From Hydra vulgaris (lineage: Eukaryota > Cnidaria > Hydrozoa > Anthoathecata > Hydridae), in assembly GCF_038396675.1 (NCBI RefSeq), contig NC_088920.1, positions 22,486,001 through 22,550,000 of the forward strand: a stretch of 64,000 nucleotides of DNA, read 5' to 3'. The translations under genes and the position numbers were made by a program. This document shows positions 22,485 through 33,079 of the stretch, one piece after another; position 1 is the first letter of the stretch, and each line of letters opens with the position of its first letter. The notes beneath the pieces were generated by a model. It was not told where the DNA came from and did no database searches. It was given only the letters and a program-made list of their open reading frames with translations.

Positions 22485-22492
22485 TATATAAG
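22485..22492 (+). promoter_or_regulatory. TATA box of the Tc1-type transposase gene
   Basis: TATATAAG directly downstream of the proximal HSE. A start site near 22515 (ATTCAGTCAGT) is expected from spacing. The transposase ATG follows after a leader with a probable intron at 22696-22747 (GTAAGC ... TTCAAG). Confidence 0.65.
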
Positions 22493-22754
22493 AGACATGT
22501 AAATCGACATGTAATTCAGTCAGTATTGTCAAGACATTTTATCGAAGTGAGTTTTATCAAAGTGTTTTATCGAAGAACATCAATACAAGAAGTGAAATAC
22601 AACAAGTATTTCATTACATCAATACAGTCCACATCCAACCAAGACGTTGTGTTCCACAGAGCATTATTGTATCATCACAAGGTCAATGTAACACGGTAAG
22701 CCTTGAGAAGCGTGCTTATTTATTTTTTTTATTTTTATGACTTCAAGTGCAAAA

Positions 22755-23721
22755 ATGGCTCCCGACAGTCTTGGATTGGAACTAAGAAAGAAAATTATTG
22801 ACGATTACGTAAGTGAAATGTCACAAAAAAATATTTGTGATAAAAATCGCGTGAAAAAATGGACCGTATCGAGACTATGTTCCAAATATCGTTCTACGGG
22901 GAAGTTCGCAGCAGATAACAAAGATGGAAGACCGTGTTTCACCACTTCTAGAGAGGATTCTATGATCGTCAGATCCGTCAAGAAGGATCCCTGGATATCA
23001 TCAGTCGAGATACAAAAGCAATTAGAGCTACCTGTATCTGACCGAACAATCTGGCGACGTGCTGTTGAAGCGTGATTGTTTTCTCGACGCCCTGCAAAGA
23101 AACCGCTGATTTCACTAAAAAACCAGAAGAAAAGACTCCTGTTTGCTACATCTCATATTGACTGGAATGTGCAGAAATGGCGAACTGTCATGTTCATGTC
23201 GCGTACGTTGACCGGCCGGAAAACGCCTCGATTTACGTTACTGCCATAAGACCGTGAAGCATGGTGGAGGCAATGTAATGGTCTGGGGGTGTTTTTCTGC
23301 TAACGGTCTAGGTCCAATACATCAAAACGATGGAATAATGGACCGTTTCATGTATAAAAATATCCTGAAAGATGTTATGTTACATCATGCTGAATGGAAT
23401 ATGCCAATAAAATGGGTTTTTCAGCAAGACAACGATCCTAAAAACTCTGCAAAAGTAGTCAAGCAGTGGTTTCAAGACAACCACCTATCGGTGATGGATT
23501 GACCGCCTCAATCTCCGGATCTCAACCCTATCGAGAACCTGTGGTAGATCGTCAACCGCAGAATTAATTGTGAAGGTGTTCGTAATAAGGATCAACTGTT
23601 TGAACAAATCCAAAAGGCCTGGGCAGCGATTCCACAAAGTTTCATTGATCACCTGATTGAATCTATGCCTCGAAGATGCAAGGCTGTGATCGACAACAAA
23701 GGATTCGCCACGAAATATTGA
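22755..23721 (+). pseudogene. Tc1-type transposase, inactivated
   Basis: I prefer the ATG at 22755 (MAPDSLG) because a 52-nt intron (22696-22747) would remove the ATG at 22737. The N-terminal part has a helix-turn-helix pair (ELRKKIIDDYVSEMSQKNIC, then VSRLCSKYRSTG, DGRP). The linker SVEIQKQLELPVSDRTIWRR is intact, followed by a stop at about 23073. Later frames carry MVWGCFSANGLGP, then FQQDNDPKNSA (second catalytic Asp), then PPQSPDLNPIENLW (third acidic residue) with a stop replacing the Trp before PPQSPDLNP, and a C-terminus ending FATKY. At least two stops and a frameshift or deletion between about 23100 and 23250 make it non-functional. It could not mobilise itself but could be moved in trans. 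Confidence 0.9.
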
Positions 23722-24379
23722 TAGCGAAATACAGCTTGGTCAACATTTTGTCGAGTTGCACTTGTTTTGTCCAGAAGGAAATCAACTTTTTTTAATACTT
23801 TTGATTAATTAATTTTCGTGTAAGAATAATGAACTTTGTGATGAATAAAACTTGAAGAACTTTGTCTCTAAACAGTTACATAGTTATTTCTCTGAATTGA
23901 AAAAATGCAGCACTTTTATATAAAGAAACTAAATTAGCATAATTTGGTTGCACTTGTTTTGTCCGATACTGTATGTGTGTATTTACAACAAATATTTATT
24001 TTAATAAAGTTGTTTTACACGTTGAGTCGAGAGTTTGTTTAGCCAAGACGCCAATGCAAGCAATACTGCGGCGTAGGTCCGAATTCGTATCGCAGTCTTG
24101 TCACATCTTACTTTTTATATTCTGTTTATAGAGAAATGAGTAGGGTTTTTTATTATTAATTGAGGTCTTCAATTTAAAAATTTCAATTACTTTAAAATAA
24201 AAACAATTATATAAGATTATATGGAATATTCATTAATGAAAGAACTATTTTGTAAAAGAGTTATTTTTTTTCTTAGCACATTATAAAAATAGTATTGCAT
24301 ATTTTTTTTTAAACCTTTTAATAAAACAAGCTTATTGGACTGTTTCTGAAATCCATTCATTCCTTTATGTGATTTCAAG

Positions 24380-24537
24380 GGTACAGCTGCAACTGTATTT
24401 CTGCAACTGCATTTTCTGCAGCTGCAACTGCAACTGTTATTGCAACTGCAACTGCAAATTGCAACAGCAACTGCAAATTGCAACTGCAACTGCAACTGTA
24501 TTTCTACAACTGCAAGTGTTAGGATACAACTGCAACT
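24380..24537. repeat. Degenerate CAACTG hexamer array between short direct repeats
   Basis: Roughly twenty CAACTG/CAACTGCAA units. The array is flanked by two copies of CATTCCTTTAT...AGGGTACAGCTG, at about 24357-24390 and 24543-24575. Confidence 0.85.
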
Positions 24538-24589
24538 ATAATCATTCCTTTATACCCATTTCTAGGGTACAGCTGACCGTATGATTATT

Positions 24590-26250
24590 ATTTATTTATT
24601 TATTTATTTATTGTAAAATATTTATACAGGTAATGCCAAACCAGCCCAATAAATTAGGATGTTATCCTATTGGGCCATGATATATTAAAGTAAAAACAAA
24701 TTTAACAGTAAATTAAGAATATAAAAAAATATTAAAACATTAGTAGATTTATCACAGAATAGAAAAATACACATTAAACAAGTTCTTTTTTCAAGATCTT
24801 CAAAACGCGAGTTACAGCTTTATTATCATTGACTTCTTTAAAATGCAGCAAATTTATATTAACGTTTGAAATTTTATTTGTATTTAATATTATTTGGTTT
24901 ATTCTACAATATAAACGGTTGATGCGGTTTAATTGGGTTGAAGTGTGTTTTAAGTTGATTAAACCACAAGAAGTACAAATTGGCAAGATCATTGAGACAT
25001 AAATTAATTTGTCGTGTTTTATTTAGTAAGCTAACTCGCCCACTGATATTATTATATTTAAAATTAAAATTGTCCTTAAGTGAAAGGGTTGGATCTGAAT
25101 GGTTTCCTAAATATTTGTATGTTTTGGTATTAAATTTTTGTATGTTTTTGTAAAGACGCTATGTTTAATACTTTTCTATAATATTATTTAAAAAATTGTG
25201 AAGAAAGCAAGTCTTCAGTCGAGATCTCATGTTCTAAATCGTGCATAACTATTTTAGGAAACAACACATTATAAACATGTTATTGATTTACGAAGTAAAC
25301 CTCAACATTTAAAGAACATAACTCAAATAAATTTACAGAGTGTTTGAAACTGTCCCACACACCAAAACTTTAAAAACGTACTCACATTTGTGTTCGCATA
25401 AAAAATATTTTATAACAATCTTTAAAACATTGCAGGATGGAAATATTAAAATACCCAGATTTTCAAACGTTTTAAAACCTTTCCACGGTGAACTGCAAAA
25501 TATAAACCCTGTTGAGAAATCAAACAATTTGGACATGTCTGACATAATTTTACTATGAAGTGCGTTCTTTAACGATAAACCTTGCTATATACCCAAGTTT
25601 AGCTTCCTTTTAAACAGAAGAAAACGCTGATAAGAAGCAACTAGGAAGGTCTTTAATGTAATTCGAACCCTCACTAAATATTGTATTCTTTTCGATAAGA
25701 GGTTTTTTCCTTTTACTCCATTTTAATAAAAAGATTGACCCAGAAGATCTTTGGTCAAAAGTAATACAGTTGCTAAATTTTGTTTCTTAATAAAATTCTT
25801 TTTAAAGCAAATTTTAACTGGCAAATGTTTGGATTGTTATTAAAATCTTTATTCCTGCGAAAACAAGCAAATAACAATGTGATCTTGTGACATTTTATAT
25901 GTCAAAGTAAGTTTAAATCTCAAATCTTAACAAAAATTTAGATTTTTTATTTCAAGAAAATTATTTAATCATAAAACATCCTCTTTAATTAGAGAGGATG
26001 TGTTTTTCCGACACCCTTATTCTCAAACCCATAAAAAATGAGTCTTATGCGAGATCATTAATATTGAAAACAAATCTAAAACTCAGAACTGGGGCTAGGC
26101 TACTAAGAAGTAGCTCAATTTAAAAGTACATAGTACGTACTTTTAAATTGAACTCTCTCCCATTCCCTCTTCCTACATACTCTTTCCTACGCTATTTAAA
26201 GACTCCTCTCTCTCCTATGAGCTTTCGTACTTTATAGACAACCCCTTATG
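24590..26250. other. Noncoding DNA with repeat ends, no supported gene
   Basis: Starts with a (TTTA)n run and a CCCAATAAATTAGGATGTTATCCTATTGGG dyad at about 24638-24677. The rest has no recognisable coding sequence. From 26115 to 26252 there is the pyrimidine-rich end of a repeat that terminates in the TTTATAGACAACCCC-type TIR seen at 7042-8468. Confidence 0.5.
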
Positions 26251-26787
26251 CAAAAGCGTATTCGTTTTTCAGAGCTGATATTTTATTTATAAGTACAACA
26301 ACTTGTTTGCACCAAATAATGTGACAAATAGAAGTGATTTGTGCAAACAAACTCTTTAAAAGAGCCATGTTCCAATTTTTTTTTCAGATATTAGACACGG
26401 TATATCTATTTGTCGGAAATACAATGACTAATCAGCAGAATTCTTATGATCTACGGGAAAAAATTTGGCCCAAAAAATAAGTTGAATCTAGGTATATATT
26501 CAACTTATGTTTCCTGAATATTTAAGAAAGCTTATTCACTCTATTACTAACCATTTAATTGTTTGGAAGCTTAAGAACATAATGCCATGTGTTCAATTAA
26601 TATGCGAATATTTACTAATGTTTTATAGTTATTCTTTTTGTGAATTGCTGTTATTACATCAAATTTTGATAAAATAAATGAATAATTTGACACAAATCAT
26701 GATTATTTATACAATATTCCAAACTTCTGATCGTGACTGTAATTGCATTATTGCATCTAAATTTTAGCAGCAACAAATATTAAACGA

Positions 26788-26877
26788 TTTATTTCAATAA
26801 TTGAAATGGTTTATTTCAAATATTAAAATGATTTATTTCAAATATTGAAATAATTTATTTCAAATATTGAACAATTT
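26788..26877. repeat. Short tandem repeat, about 26 bp unit
   Basis: Four imperfect units of the type TTTATTTCAAATATTGAAATRA. Confidence 0.8.
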
Positions 26878-26981
26878 ATGTAGCATTTTTTTTTATAATT
26901 TAATTCCCTATTTCCGATTGAATTTACAATTCAAACAACTTTAGGTTCATGAAAAATGTGCATAAAAGGATAATTATTTGT

Positions 26982-27170
26982 GCGGCCGTGGCGCAGTGGT
27001 TAGAGCGCTTGCTTTATAAGCAGGAGATCGAGGTTCGAAACGAGCTCTGGATAAATTTTCGCGTCACGGTAAGGAAGGAGGCGTGAACTTCCTGGTTAAA
27101 TGTACTTCCGCGGTGTTCTGTGACAAGACCGTAAGGACTTCTTGGGGAACCTAAAAAAAAAAAAAAAAAA
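26982..27170 (+). mobile_element. tRNA-derived SINE, copy 1
   Basis: The head folds like a tRNA: A box TGGCGCAGTGG at 26989, a five-base-pair anticodon stem CTTGC/GCAGG with loop TTTATAA, and B box GGTTCGAAACG at 27032. The anticodon would be UAU (Ile). A tRNA-unrelated body (GTAAGGAAGGAGGCGTGAAC...) and an 18-A tail follow. A second copy is at 59448. It is transcribed by RNA polymerase III by family analogy and mobilised by LINE machinery. Confidence 0.9.
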
Positions 27171-27589
27171 GAGTACATAGTGTATGCATATTTGTGTGAA
27201 ACACGTGCTAAAATTGTTAAATATATGACATATTTAACAACTTTTTAAGTTAAGCTTAGTATAACGAAGACGTTGATATGAAACGAATAGTTAATTAACA
27301 TGTTAATCTAAAAGTAATATTAGTAATAAAGGAACAATATTGGTAATAAAGCAGGAAACACAAGTAATAGTAATGAAGTATAACTCTTACAGTATTAAGC
27401 AAAAGTAGTCTTAAGGTATTCAACAAATATATTAGCTGTGGGGTATTCATCTCAAAGTATTGTTCTATAGTACTATATTAAATAAACTATTTTAAAACGT
27501 TTTTAACAAAATTAATGTTAAATCAAAGTTACGACATTTTAAAGTGTCCATGTAATAACAGAAGTTTGGTAAAATGAAGTTGTTTGAAA

Positions 27590-28082
27590 ATTTGCATGGT
27601 CATAACTTTTGCTATTTACAAAATTTTTTTACGAAATTTAAAATCTGTCAATAAATTTAAATTTAGTTGTAGATAGTGAAGTTAAAAATTTTAGCACATT
27701 AAGGCCCTCACGTTCGGGCAAGATGGGCAAGCATTTTAGGGATTTTTTGTTTCCAGGTATCCGCATCCAAATTTTTTGAAAGGCCTCCTCATTTGGCATA
27801 AGTATAAAAATACTTATGTTTGGAGTTTGCACAATGTGTGAAAGTGTCCAAATTGGAACATCAAAAATCCTGCGGGCGCGCATCCATGTGTGTGCATAAA
27901 AGGAAATTATACTTCTTTTACCAATTCATCTTTTTATGTTGGCAAACTAGGATCTTTAGTCAGAATTTTAACTTTTCTATTGATTAGCTTGTTAATTGTT
28001 AAACCCTCCATACGTTTCCGTACGCTTTTTGAAGACCTTCCCCTCCCCCCTATGTGCGTCAGTACTTTATGGACGACCCCTT
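27590..28082. mobile_element. Half of a GGGGTTGTCC-type TIR element
   Basis: 27590-27890 matches the right arm of the fold-back at 7589-7896. 27890-28078 is the reverse complement of 7042-7260, ending in TTTATGGACGACCCC. The other terminus is absent. The last about 125 bp begin a larger duplicated segment (27955-28920). Confidence 0.75.
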
Positions 28083-28920
28083 ACTTTATATAACTATTAA
28101 AACCAATCTACAGGAAAAACCAAAAAATTTATGAACGGTTAATTATCTGAAACGGTTGAAAAAAAAATTAAAATCCGGAAAACATTTTTGGATTTTGGTT
28201 TCATTATTTTGCGATTATTAAAAATATATAATTACAATTTTTTGGTCGAGGTTAAACTAACTTTTAAATTACGTAACTTAATTAGAAACTTGAATTGAAT
28301 TGAATTTTATTCCGTTACATTGAACTTTGTTTTCAAATTTTTTCTTTCCTTAGTTAAAAACACCGAAATGATAATTTTAGTCTGAAAAACTTTTGGGCTT
28401 CACGTTTTACAAACGCCCTGAGTAAAATTTTTATTAAGTTTTTTTGTTTAATTATCATCAGCAGATAAAATTAGGTAGTAACAACAAGTATACATTAAAA
28501 TATATCAATTGACATTTGCAATTTTATTACGCTAGACTGCGTATCATTTTAATAACTTGCATTTTAAATGATGAATAACGAGAGAAAAAGTTTCAAATAA
28601 ACAAAATAAAATTCGGATCCCCTTTTGTTATACACCCTGCTCAATTTGTTTTTTATTAAATTATTAAATTTTACTAAAAATATATAATATGGCCGTTGAT
28701 TAGTTCAAAATGTTGCTTAATTCACAAGTTCATACATAGCATTTCAAAGAAAAAGTTAGTCCCTTGGAAAAAAACATTGGCTTTCAAGTTGGGCGACCAA
28801 ATATTATATTATTTGTTTAATATTTTTTATATCACGATATTCTTTGGATTCAAGAAAGGAAGACAAAGAGTTTTTACTTGTTTTAATACTATTATTACTA
28901 TTACTATTATTAGTATTTTA
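27955..28920 (+). repeat. Long duplicated segment, copy A (copy B 31130-32070)
   Basis: About 950 bp, from GTCAGAATTTTAACTTTTC through a TIR-type end, TGGCCGTTGATTAGTTCAAAATG, and an ATT-rich microsatellite, recurs at 31130-32070 with few changes. Copy A has an extra 24 bp near 28735. No coding function seen. Confidence 0.92.
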
Positions 28921-29458
28921 TCAACAGAATAATAAATTTCTAAAGCTTCGTTATATTTTCCCATATTGTTTAAACAGAATGCGATATTATGTTTTGTTGC
29001 CATTGTAGACGGATGGTTGATACCTAAAATTTCAGTTCGTATTTTATCAACAGAATAATAAATTTCTAAAGCTTCGTTATGTTATTCCATATTGTTCAAA
29101 CAGAATGCGATATTATGTTTTGTTTTTATTGTATCCAGATGGTTGATACCTAAAACTTCAGTTTGTATTTTATCAACAGAATAATAAATTTCTAAAGCTT
29201 CGTTAAATTTTCCCATTTTGTTTAAACACTTTGGGTATTACGTTTTGTATCAAGCGTGATCATATTGTTTTCACGATAAGTTTTTGAATTAAAATTTTGA
29301 ACAACTTTTATTATTTCGATTGGTTCTTCAAATAAACATTTACATATTAATAATCTTTTAATAGAAGTCGTCATATGATGGAAGGTTACTGAAACTCTTT
29401 TTCCGTTTGTACGAAGTATATAGATAAAATGGAAAACAAAATGATTTCCGCAATCCAT
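28915..29458 (-). pseudogene. NLR-type NB-ARC/TPR gene fragment, broken
   Basis: Only the segment from GNHFVFHFIYILRT to three TPR units remains. Relative to the intact genes, one base is missing around 29230 (between TLDTKRN and the first TPR), which shifts the frame. The second MGKYNEAL unit has mutated to contain a TAA at about 29078. No NB-ARC core is present. The fragment is bounded by two other repeated segments (ends at 28915 and 29460), suggesting it was moved or trimmed by rearrangement. Confidence 0.92.
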
Positions 29459-29461
29459 TTT

Positions 29462-29790
29462 TTTATAGATATTCTGAATTAGTTATTATTAAGTTCACAA
29501 AAATTTATATTAATTTATTTTATATCATTACAAATATTACAAATCTAGTTTATAATAATTTTACAATTTTGCTCAGAATTTAGAGATCTTCGATAAAGTA
29601 TGTACGCTAATATGCAATGGTGTCTGCAAATTTCTAATTGTTTGTTTTTATAAATAAGAGGAGGAGTTGGTTTCTCAAAAGTACATATTCCCTGTTGACA
29701 TGCGTAGTTTTAAGTGTATCCCCCTCCCCCAACACACATACCCTCAAAAATATGTACGCTCTTAAAATACCCTTCCTCCTTTTTTTTAAA
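29462..29790. repeat. Dispersed segment, copy without insertion
   Basis: Homologous to 21011-21690 but lacking the hAT-type element, hence the empty-site reference for it. Confidence 0.88.
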
Positions 29791-30119
29791 AAGGTTTAAA
29801 TAATTCTTTATTTAATAGAACACATTTATTTTTATTTTAGAAAAACAAATTCAAATAAGTTCATAATAGTTAATTGTAAAAGAAAAACCTTTTGAGGCAA
29901 AAGAAAAACATTAAACCTTTTGAGGCATTTGCAAAACTATCACAAGATAGAAAAAGAAAAGGCGAAAGAGCAAATTGCAAAGTTCAAGTTGAGGAATTCA
30001 ACTAATTTAAAACTATGCCCCCTTGCCATCATATTTTGCAGTTGTTAAAAGAATGAATATCCATTTAATAAAATCACATAACCTAAAACCAATTGATGAA
30101 AATTTTTTTTTATATAAAT

Positions 30120-31126
30120 AAAAATATATATTTAAAGAAACAAAGAAACAATGTCATACAGTAAAAACCGAAAAGACCGACAATCTGACTTTGTCAGCAT
30201 CAATGTTAATAAAAAATCTGGACAATATCGAGGAGTATAAATGTAATGATTAACAAAACAAGCAGTGACTTTTCGTGACACTGAGGATGAACTATTTGTT
30301 CCAAAGGATTTTTTTCCAACAACTCTACATCAAACCATAGAAATTCTACTTGACACGTTCAAAATTTGTCCAGACAATAAAAAAGACTCTCTATCAGCTG
30401 ATACAACAGTATCTGACGTAAAACGATTTTTTTCAAATTGTTGGCGCTACGCAAGATTTTTCCATTTATTTCGAAATAGACACTATTAGAAAAGTATAGA
30501 TTGCCAAGCTTGAAGAAAAAAGTTTAAAAGCTGGAACAATAAAAAAGTATTTAATTTCATTAATACACTTTAGTAGATTTTTATTAAACGATAAAACATC
30601 ATTACAATCGTCTGGATGTAATTCAACTGATTTATTTCAAATAAAGGACATGCTAACAACTTGGACAAAAAGTTATAATAGAGCCGACCGACAAGGTTTT
30701 TATAAACGACAAGAACGAGATCATAATTCGCGTATAACACCAGATGAGGTGTGGAAGTATTTTGAATTAGAAGGTGCAATAAATGCTGTTAAACTTTTTA
30801 AAACATTTTCTTCATTTAAACAAGATATCACTTAGAAACAATACACAACAATGAGGGACTATTTAATATTTGATTTGTTGATCAGGCATGATCACCATGC
30901 CGGCGTTGCTGCAAACATAACTAAAAAAGTTTTTAATGGTGCACTGATTGAAGATGGAAATTATACAGTTTCTGTGTTTAAACATAAAACAATAGATACA
31001 CACGGTCCTGCACTTGTAGTTTTGGACCCCGAATTGTTTAAATGGTACACAACGTTTATAAACAATGTTAGATCCAAGATTGCAACAAAAGTTGACAATA
31101 TCTTTATTTCATGGTCTGGAAAATAA
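30120..31126 (+). pseudogene. Crypton-like tyrosine recombinase relic
   Basis: Several broken plus-strand frames. The last (30851-31126) reads MRDYLIFDLLIRHDHHAGVA and ANITKKVFNGA, then YTVSVFKHKTIDTHGPALVV. This resembles the catalytic region of Crypton-type tyrosine recombinases (R...G..N.T...F, then H-K-T-x3-HGPA). Upstream frames are helical, as in the core-binding domain (DEVWKYFELEGAINAVKLF). The end with the catalytic Tyr is missing because the frame runs into the duplicated segment at 31130. Family assignment is from motif memory only. Confidence 0.5.
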
Positions 31127-31129
31127 AAG

Positions 31130-32070
31130 TCAGAATTTTAACTTTTCTATTGATTAGCTGGTTAATTATTAAACCCTCCATACGTTTCCGTACGCTTTTT
31201 GAAGACCTCCCTCTCCCCCCTATGTGCGTCAGTACTTTATGGACGACCCCTTACTTTATATAACTATTAAAACCAATCTACAGGAAAAACCAAAAAATGT
31301 ATGCGCTGTTAATTATCTGAAACGGTGAAACGCTGAAACGGTTGAAAAAAAAATTAAAAACCGGAAAACATTTTTGGATTTTGGTTTCATTATTTTGCGA
31401 TTATTAAAAATATATAATTACAGTTTTTTGGTGGAGGTTAAACTAACTTTTAAATTACGTAACTTAATTAGAAACTTGAAATGACATGCCTTCTTTTATT
31501 CCGTTACATTGAACTTTGTTTTCAAATTTTTTCTTTCCTTAGTTAAAAACACCGAAATGATAATTTTAGTCTGAAAACTTTTGGGCTTCACGTTTTACAA
31601 ACGCCCTGAGTAAAATTTTTATTAAGTTTTTTTGTTTAATTATCATCAGCAGATAAAATTAGGTAGTAACAACAAGTATACATTAAAATATATCAATTGA
31701 CATTTGCAATTTTATTACGCTAGACTGCGTATCATTTTAATAACTTGCATTTTAAATGATGAATAACGAGAGAAAAAGTTTCAAATAAACAAAATAAAAT
31801 TCGGACCCCCCTTTTGTTATACACCCTACTCAATTTGTTTTTCATTAAATTATTAAATTTTACTAAAAATATAATATGGCCGTTGATTAGTTCAAAATGT
31901 CGCTTAATTCACAAGTTAGTCCGTTGGAAAAAAACATTGGCTTTCAATTTGGGCGACCAAATATTATATTATTTGTTTAAAATTTTTCACATCACGATAT
32001 TCTTTGGATTCAAGAAAGGAAGACACAGAGTTATAACTTGTTTTAATACTATTATTACTATTACTATTAT
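31130..32070 (+). repeat. Long duplicated segment, copy B
   Basis: Matches 27955-28920. It truncates the recombinase relic on its left and ends in an (ATT)n run (about 32045-32106). Confidence 0.92.
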
Positions 32071-32559
32071 TAATATTTATTATTATTATTTATCATTATC
32101 ATTATTATGCTATAATTGATTCCATCATAGGTCTTTACACATCATCAGTTTATAACTGTTTATAAATGTCCCGCACGATTGTATATATACAGTTATTATT
32201 AAAGTGAAAATATTTTGATTACTGTTGTTTTCTGTCTCAAAGATGTCTTTAAATATCAATAGAACATTTAATCGTGCAACCTCTGCTACTGCTTCTTGTA
32301 CTGAAGTTAATAACAAATTTTGATTTTATTGTTCAACTGTGTATAACGATAGCTTTTAATATAACTTCTAATTACACGATTGTGCAAGCAAGTAGTAATG
32401 ATTTTTATTATTTCAATCTAAATCAAGCATTAAAAGATTTTGTCTCTATACTTAGAAATATTGTTAATCCAAATATGCCTTCCTCATATACCTCCAAATA
32501 TGCTTTGATCATACTTAGTATAGCACAATGTTTGATACAACTTTAAAATGTTATAATAG

Positions 32560-33070
32560 GTATGTGAATTGAAAATTTTACATTGATCTAAGGATAGATC
32601 GTATATACCATTAAAAAGGGCTTCAAAACAGTATTTTAAAGGTAAAAGTATTATTAAAATATAACAATTCTACAAAAAGTTATGAGGATTATTGTTGTAA
32701 ATTTTTGATATATGGATTTGTTGAAATAACTATGGTCAAGATTTAATTTTTCTTCACTTAAATTGTTACAACTTAGTCATTTCTTATCTAAATACCTATA
32801 ACTTGGTACCAAAAGATAGGCGTAACAATAGGCTACAAATTTATAACTGCGTCCACATATTGAGCGTCTACTTGGGTCTAGAGTGGGTACCGAACCACCA
32901 CCTTCTCCCTAAAAATAGGCGTGTTTCTTTCTATAAAGAGTGTTGTTTTTTTCAGCGAATGGTAATTTTTTTATACAAAAAGTTGCTATAATTTTATTCC
33001 AGACCAACAACAATGATTGGTGTATATTAAAGTTGGTGGTGGATATGGTGGTGTGGTTTAACACACCCTA
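32560..33070 (+). repeat. Dispersed repeat, diverged copy of 6060-6620
   Basis: Same order of blocks as 6060-6620. No coding function recognised. Confidence 0.55.
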
Positions 33071-33079
33071 ATTTCAAAA

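Larger units (their letters stand above)
22004..23971 (+). mobile_element. Tc1-type element with heat-shock-like promoter
   Basis: A 1968-bp element beginning CAGTATTGGACAAAAC and ending GTTTTGTCCGATACTG, flanked by TA on both sides (22002-22003 and 23972-23973), as expected for Tc1/mariner. A 17-bp copy of the end sequence (TTGCACTTGTTTTGTCC) also sits internally at about 23756-23772, like the internal binding sites of IR/DR Tc1 elements. The transposase is broken. The region between the left TIR and the gene holds an HSE array, a TATA box and a likely small intron. Confidence 0.93.

Noticed and set aside
23254-23502. An independent small gene for the frame with MVWGCFSANG
   Set aside because: It is the central part of the broken Tc1-type transposase.
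24035-24090. tRNA-like sequence (TAGCCAAGACGC ... GGTCCGAATTC)
   Set aside because: A and B boxes are only approximate, spacing is short, and no stems form. Too weak to list as a feature.
26982-27055. Functional tRNA-Ile gene
   Set aside because: The acceptor strands do not pair properly, and the sequence continues into a conserved body with a poly-A tail that is shared with a second copy, so it is a SINE.
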